From Saltatorellus ferox (lineage in GTDB: Bacteria; Planctomycetota; UBA1135; GCA-002686595): a DNA stretch of 64,000 bases. The position numbers and the translations under genes were made by a program. Numbering within the stretch: position 1 is the first letter of the stretch; each line of letters begins with the position of its first letter. Of this stretch, positions 60,362-64,000 are shown in pieces. The DNA lies in assembly GCA_007751475.1 (NCBI GenBank), contig CP036434.1:5027524-5091523 (forward strand), in the 5' to 3' direction. The notes under the pieces were generated by a model, which was given only the letters and a program-made list of their open reading frames with translations, was not told where the DNA came from and ran no database searches.

Positions 60362-62191
60362 TCAAAGCTGCAGGCGGACCTGGGCCTTCATGATCCAGGC
60401 ATGATCCGCATCGGGGAAGGCGTCGCCCGGCTCGAAGCGACCGAACACCAGCTCGAAGTTGGCCCTCTCCAGGGAGCGGCTTCCGAGGACCAGGTCGACC
60501 TCCCATCCGAGGTTCGTGCTGAGCCCGTTCGGGTCTTCGCGAAGATCCGCATCCACCAGGAACGGCCTGGCAAAGTCCTGGTCGTACCTGTGAAACACGA
60601 GATCGATGGACTCGCGCTTGCCGAAGCGCCTGCCGACGGCCAGCGTCGAGATCCGCATGTTGGCGAGTTCGGGCTGGAACAGCTCTCCGTAGTAGCGGAA
60701 CGAGGTCACTCCCCCGAACTTCGCGTTGTTGTCATGGAGACCCGTTTGTCGGAAAGTGGCGTCCTTTCCGTCGAACGTACCGCGATCGCCGCTCCCGTAG
60801 GCGAGCCCCGCGACGATGTACCAGTCCTCCGCCCATGGGGGATACCACACGTCACCGAAGTCATAGGCCCAGCCGGTGAGTTCGTTCCCCGAGTCTTGCC
60901 CCGTCAGGAACGAGAGTTCGGCCCAGGACTCATGGTCATCGACGAACTCCCCGAGTCCGCGAAGGCCCAGATGCGTCGCGCGACGCGCACCGCCGAGATC
61001 GCTGTCTCGCCGGATCGCATAGGCCCCCACGCTCCAGTCTGCGCTCGTCTCCGTGCTCAGGATGGCCCCGTAGGTGTTCACGTCCTCGTCCCGTGGACTT
61101 CCGCCCGCGATGATGCCGGCCGCGAATAGCTCCAGCCGCATGCTGTAGCGCCGGACGAAGGCGCGGACCGCGTCCAGGTTCTCGTCGTAGAGCCACTCGC
61201 GCTCCTCATCGAAGTCCTGGCGTCCGATCTGAAGATCGAGTCCCTTGATGAGCACGTCGCGCCAGTAAACGTGCGCCTCGTTCAGACGACCACGATCCAC
61301 CGCGCTGCTGCCGTCGTCCTCCTCGAAGCGGTCGCGCCACCCGTGGCGATACTCGACGAGCCCGAAGAATCGAGGCGAAGGCACCCACCGAAGCTCGCCA
61401 CGGACGCTGTACTCGTCGTCGACTCGGTCCGCGTCGACGCTGTCGTCGAGATCGAAGTTGCGCTGGTCCGATCGCTGCCACTCCAGCCGGACTCCACCCC
61501 AGAGATCCGGAGCGATCCGTCGACCGGGAATATCATCGTCGTCGTCGATTCGACGCTCGATGATCAGGTCGTCGTACTCGGTCGGATCCGCAAGCGTCAC
61601 GGAATCGAGAGGGTCGGAAGCTTCGAGTTCGGCTTCAGGTAACAGCACCACCGTTCGGCCCATCACCCTCAGCTCGAGCCCCTCGGGGCCCCGGGTGATC
61701 GCATCGATCCGTCCCTCCAGTCGGTCACGTCCCTTGGAGCGCACCTCCAGCTCGCGCACGGAGAACTTGGCCGGGCTCCGCCAGTAGCCCTCGATGCTGA
61801 CGCGGGACCCCTTGAGCTTCCGGAGCCTCGACACATCGACTCCCCGGAGCCGCGCTTTCGGACCGACGAAAGCGGGCTGGCCATCGACCACGAGGATCAC
61901 GTCGGCATCGTCGACCTTCCTGGTTTCCGTGACGGTGCCAATGATCTCCTGCTCGTCCTTGGGATAGGAGACCTCGACCGAGTTGGCGAGTAGCACGCCG
62001 TTGGCGCCGGTCGTCCCCTTCACCGTCACCCAGTGCCCGACCGTCAGGTCCTCGGGCTGAACTCCCTCCTCGTCCGCCCCTGCGACGAACGTGGCCGTCC
62101 CCACCGGGATCGACGCGAGAGCGACACCCTTTCCTCCTCCCGATCCGACGATCAAAAGCGTCGCGAACCACAGCAAGCGCCACTCAGGCAT
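60362..62191 (-). CDS. Alginate-export/porin-like outer-membrane protein with DUF5666-like N-terminus
   Basis: 609 residues from ATG 62191 with a signal peptide ('LLWFATLLIVGSGGGKGVAL', cleavage near 26). Residues ~30-130 have the pattern of DUF5666 beta domains ('GVQPEDLTVGHWVTVKGTTG', 'GVLLANSVEVSY'). The remaining ~400 residues are amphipathic beta strands of a large barrel and resemble the alginate-export (AlgE-type) family: 'GGVRLEWQRSDQRNFDLDDS', 'YRHGWRDRFEEDDGSSAVDR', 'GRQDFDEEREWLYDENLDAV', 'GYAYDFGDVWYPPWAEDWYI'-like strands, ending 'AWIMKAQVRLQL'. It overlaps the stop of the upstream phosphotransferase gene by 8 bp, so the two are translationally coupled. The substrate is unknown; export of an acidic polysaccharide is the family role. 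Confidence 0.75.
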   Translation of the reverse strand: MPEWRLLWFATLLIVGSGGGKGVALASIPVGTATFVAGADEEGVQPEDLTVGHWVTVKGTTGANGVLLANSVEVSYPKDEQEIIGTVTETRKVDDADVILVVDGQPAFVGPKARLRGVDVSRLRKLKGSRVSIEGYWRSPAKFSVRELEVRSKGRDRLEGRIDAITRGPEGLELRVMGRTVVLLPEAELEASDPLDSVTLADPTEYDDLIIERRIDDDDDIPGRRIAPDLWGGVRLEWQRSDQRNFDLDDSVDADRVDDEYSVRGELRWVPSPRFFGLVEYRHGWRDRFEEDDGSSAVDRGRLNEAHVYWRDVLIKGLDLQIGRQDFDEEREWLYDENLDAVRAFVRRYSMRLELFAAGIIAGGSPRDEDVNTYGAILSTETSADWSVGAYAIRRDSDLGGARRATHLGLRGLGEFVDDHESWAELSFLTGQDSGNELTGWAYDFGDVWYPPWAEDWYIVAGLAYGSGDRGTFDGKDATFRQTGLHDNNAKFGGVTSFRYYGELFQPELANMRISTLAVGRRFGKRESIDLVFHRYDQDFARPFLVDADLREDPNGLSTNLGWEVDLVLGSRSLERANFELVFGRFEPGDAFPDADHAWIMKAQVRLQL

Positions 62192-63251
62192 GGCAGAGCT
62201 CGTCGAGGGAAGCCGAGGCGTGCTGGAGCAGAACTCCGCGCAGGGAACGCCACCTGGGCCGCAGGGAGTAGAGGACAGCGAGCCGCACAAAGGTCGCCGC
62301 CTGATAGAAGCGAAGGGCCGCGTGGGCCGACTCGTCCTCGTCGATCTCGAAACCCGTCATCGCCGCCAGGGCGCAGTCACGCACGTCGTTCGCCTGGACG
62401 GTCGAGCGGTTCTGAAGCTGCCTGAGCACGAAGTGCGCCGTCAGGTTGCCGAGGTCGACCTCGGGCTCGCCGGCGCAGAGCTGGTCGAAGTCGAGAACGG
62501 TGACGCCCGACTCCGTGACGAGGAACTGACCGTCGTGGAAGTCGCGATGCACCGCGACGGAAACCCGCGGGGGCGCCTTGGCGACCCAGCGCTCCAGTCG
62601 ATGCACGGCGTCGTCGACGTCGGGAAGACGATCCCCGAAGAGCACCGAGTAGCGCCTGTGGAGCTGCGCGATCCCATCGAGTTCCTCACGTCGCCCGTGG
62701 CGCGGAAGTCCGCTCACGTCCAGGGCCCTCTGGAACTCGGCGAGTCCGGCGCCGATTCTGCGCCACTCTCCGGCGTGGCGCCCGAGGACCGGAAGCTCCG
62801 TTCCCTGTATCCGTTCGAAGTCGATGCGAGCCGCCTCGCGGTCCACGCGCTGGATCCCCGGGATCTGCCAGTGTGGGATTCTCCCGGCGCCAGCCAGCGC
62901 CAGCTCGTGCCGGAGCACGGCGTCCTCCAGGCGCTTCGGCCGAAAGAGCTTCGTGACCGCTCCCCCATCACGGCTCGTCGCCACGGCGCGCCTCCCGGGG
63001 CGCCACGCGAGAAGACCGTCGCGAAGGCACTCCGCCGCCGCTGGCAGCTTCCGATCCTCCCACGGATTCGCCCGCTGGAGCCGACCGTTGTCGTAGACGA
63101 ACCACAGCGGTCCGCCTTCGCCGTCCAGCGCCCAGACCTGGCTCCCGTCCTTTCTCGCTTCCACCCGGATCACCCGGGCCTCCACGTCCTCCGATCGCAG
63201 CTCACCCTGGATCAGGGTAAGGGCGCGGCCCCACTCACCGTTGCTCTCCAT
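62184..63251 (-). CDS. Phosphotransferase (aminoglycoside/choline-kinase-like fold), copy B
   Basis: 355 residues from ATG 63251, overlapping the stop of the previous gene by one base (TGATG). The kinase-like catalytic loop is 'AVHRDFHDGQFLV', followed by 'VTVLDFDQLCAGEPEVDLGN' with the metal-binding Asp. The loop has Gln where the classic 'HGDxxxxN' has Asn; maltokinases, which also use 'HGDxHLGQ', show the same change, so a sugar kinase is possible. The N-terminal ~100 residues hold a nucleotide-binding lobe ('GAVTKLFRPKRLEDAVLRHE') that starts rather late. It overlaps the porin-like gene by 8 bp. A paralogue lies upstream. The true substrate is unknown. Confidence 0.8.
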   Translation of the reverse strand: MESNGEWGRALTLIQGELRSEDVEARVIRVEARKDGSQVWALDGEGGPLWFVYDNGRLQRANPWEDRKLPAAAECLRDGLLAWRPGRRAVATSRDGGAVTKLFRPKRLEDAVLRHELALAGAGRIPHWQIPGIQRVDREAARIDFERIQGTELPVLGRHAGEWRRIGAGLAEFQRALDVSGLPRHGRREELDGIAQLHRRYSVLFGDRLPDVDDAVHRLERWVAKAPPRVSVAVHRDFHDGQFLVTESGVTVLDFDQLCAGEPEVDLGNLTAHFVLRQLQNRSTVQANDVRDCALAAMTGFEIDEDESAHAALRFYQAATFVRLAVLYSLRPRWRSLRGVLLQHASASLDELCHA

Positions 63252-64000
63252 CACTTCCTCGAGGCAGCCAACGAGTTCGTGGAGGAGAGGAGACGTTCGG
63301 CACGGGAGAGAGCGCCTGATTCCAGTCGCCTGACCGACGCGGCGGCGCGCTCCAGGAGTTCGATGCAGGTGAGCGCACGGAGGCGCTCGAGATCCACGGC
63401 ACCTCCACCGACCTCGCGATAGAGATCGACGAGTTCACCGAACATCTCGTCCGCGTCCAGCGTCGTCGAAAGGGCCGCGGCATCCGCGGCCCAGCTCGCG
63501 AGGTCTTCCTCGACGGCACCGGAGCGCAGATCATCGAGATCGAGCAGCGAAGCTCCGTCCCCATGAATCAGCACCTGGTCCGGGTGAAGGTCCGAGTGAA
63601 TCCAGTGCGTTGCGGGGACGTCCAACGGCGCCCGGAACCGGGCCGGTAGCTCATCCGCTCCCTGGATCCCGCGCAGCAGCTCCAAAGGCGCCAGACGGGA
63701 ACTCACAGCCGGTCCATGGCTGCTAACGTTCACTCCGGCGTGGGGAGCGCGATGCAGTCGAGCGGCACACCGCAGCGCCTGGCCCGCGACCAGGAGATCG
63801 TCCCGTTCGGCCACGACGCCCTCCAGCCATTCCTCCAGGATCCATCCGGCCACGGGGTCATGCCCGAGACACTTCGGGATGGGAAGGTCGAGGGCCGCCA
63901 GCCCCATCCGCCGCTCCGCCGAGCGCGCGGCCGCATCGGAGGTCAGCACGCGAAGGCCGAACTCGACGACGTCGCGGGCACCACTCTCTCCGCGAAGCTT
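63251..64000 (-). CDS. Phosphotransferase (aminoglycoside/choline-kinase-like fold), copy A, 5' end outside window
   Basis: The frame is open to the end of the window, 249 codons visible, so the N-terminus lies outside. Its catalytic loop is 'WIHSDLHPDQVLIHGDGASL' followed by 'LDLDDLRSGAVEEDLASWAA', again with Gln in the place of the usual Asn, as in the downstream gene. The N-terminal visible part contains 'LGHDPVAGWILEEWLEGVVA', the hinge between the lobes. C-terminal to the loop come helices 'AALSTTLDADEMFGELVDLY' and 'LERLRALTCIELLERAAASV'. The stop overlaps the start of copy B, so copies A and B and the porin-like gene form one coupled operon. The substrate is unknown. Confidence 0.8.
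   Translation of the reverse strand, partial: KLRGESGARDVVEFGLRVLTSDAAARSAERRMGLAALDLPIPKCLGHDPVAGWILEEWLEGVVAERDDLLVAGQALRCAARLHRAPHAGVNVSSHGPAVSSRLAPLELLRGIQGADELPARFRAPLDVPATHWIHSDLHPDQVLIHGDGASLLDLDDLRSGAVEEDLASWAADAAALSTTLDADEMFGELVDLYREVGGGAVDLERLRALTCIELLERAAASVRRLESGALSRAERLLSSTNSLAASRK

Noticed and set aside
1..64000. CRISPR arrays, rRNA and tRNA genes
   Set aside because: No regularly spaced short repeats and no cloverleaf or rRNA-like sequence were found in the intergenic stretches, which are nearly all shorter than 200 bp.

Overview
The window looks like a chromosomal segment of a high-GC, Gram-negative-type bacterium, most probably a planctomycete. This is an inference from gene content. 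Six secreted proteins end in the same ~120-residue module (Cys-x-Gly-x-Pro-Asn-Ser ... Gly-Asn-Leu-Cys-Leu ... Ile-Gly-Arg-Phe ... Trp-Tyr-Arg-Asp ... Thr-Ser-Asn-Phe). Carboxypeptidase-regulatory-like beta domains are abundant, and three ECF sigma factors are fused to such domains. A sulfatase and a CRTAC1-type FG-GAP/UnbV protein are also present. A TonB receptor and two porin or outer-membrane-type proteins point to an outer membrane. Genes are packed tightly on both strands with hardly any gap over 300 bp. I see no rRNA, tRNA or CRISPR array.

Layout. 1-5.4 kb: carboxypeptidase-regulatory-like (envelope) proteins, a DUF3859 protein, a PEGA-like lipoprotein and sigma fusion 1. 5.4-10.6 kb: a lipoprotein, iron-sulfur L-serine dehydratase, a secreted protein and a winged-helix protein preceded by a three-arm repeat. 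10.6-17.3 kb: an iron/siderophore uptake block (MFS exporter, TonB receptor, binding protein, FecCD permease, FecE-like ATPase) closed by a second three-arm palindrome. 17.4-24.5 kb: two divergent secreted proteins and sigma fusion 2. 24.6-31.8 kb: a sulfatase coupled to an HGSNAT-like acyltransferase, a ThuA operon with two related unknown genes, a DUF1206 protein and an anchored beta-domain protein. 31.9-43.9 kb: an S46 dipeptidyl-peptidase, an asparagine-synthetase remnant, a BlaI/M56 pair whose sensor carries a beta-helix, an acyl-CoA synthetase remnant, a YjbR protein and sigma fusion 3.

44-50.8 kb: a tandem triplication (unit 1861 bp) of a 571-residue secreted FG-GAP protein. One spacer was split by a 1397-bp IS256-family element with an 8-bp target duplication. 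50.9-55.2 kb: housekeeping genes thrS, murB and murC. 55.3-64 kb: a DUF2007 protein, a lipoprotein, a CRTAC1-type protein interrupted by one in-frame TGA, and an operon of two phosphotransferases plus an outer-membrane porin-like protein.

The genes best read as systems are the iron-uptake block, the sigma-TM-beta-domain fusions (candidate membrane-tethered sigma factors with a built-in sensor), the BlaI-M56-beta-helix pair, and the amplified surface-protein array. Boundaries of partial genes at both window ends are artificial.
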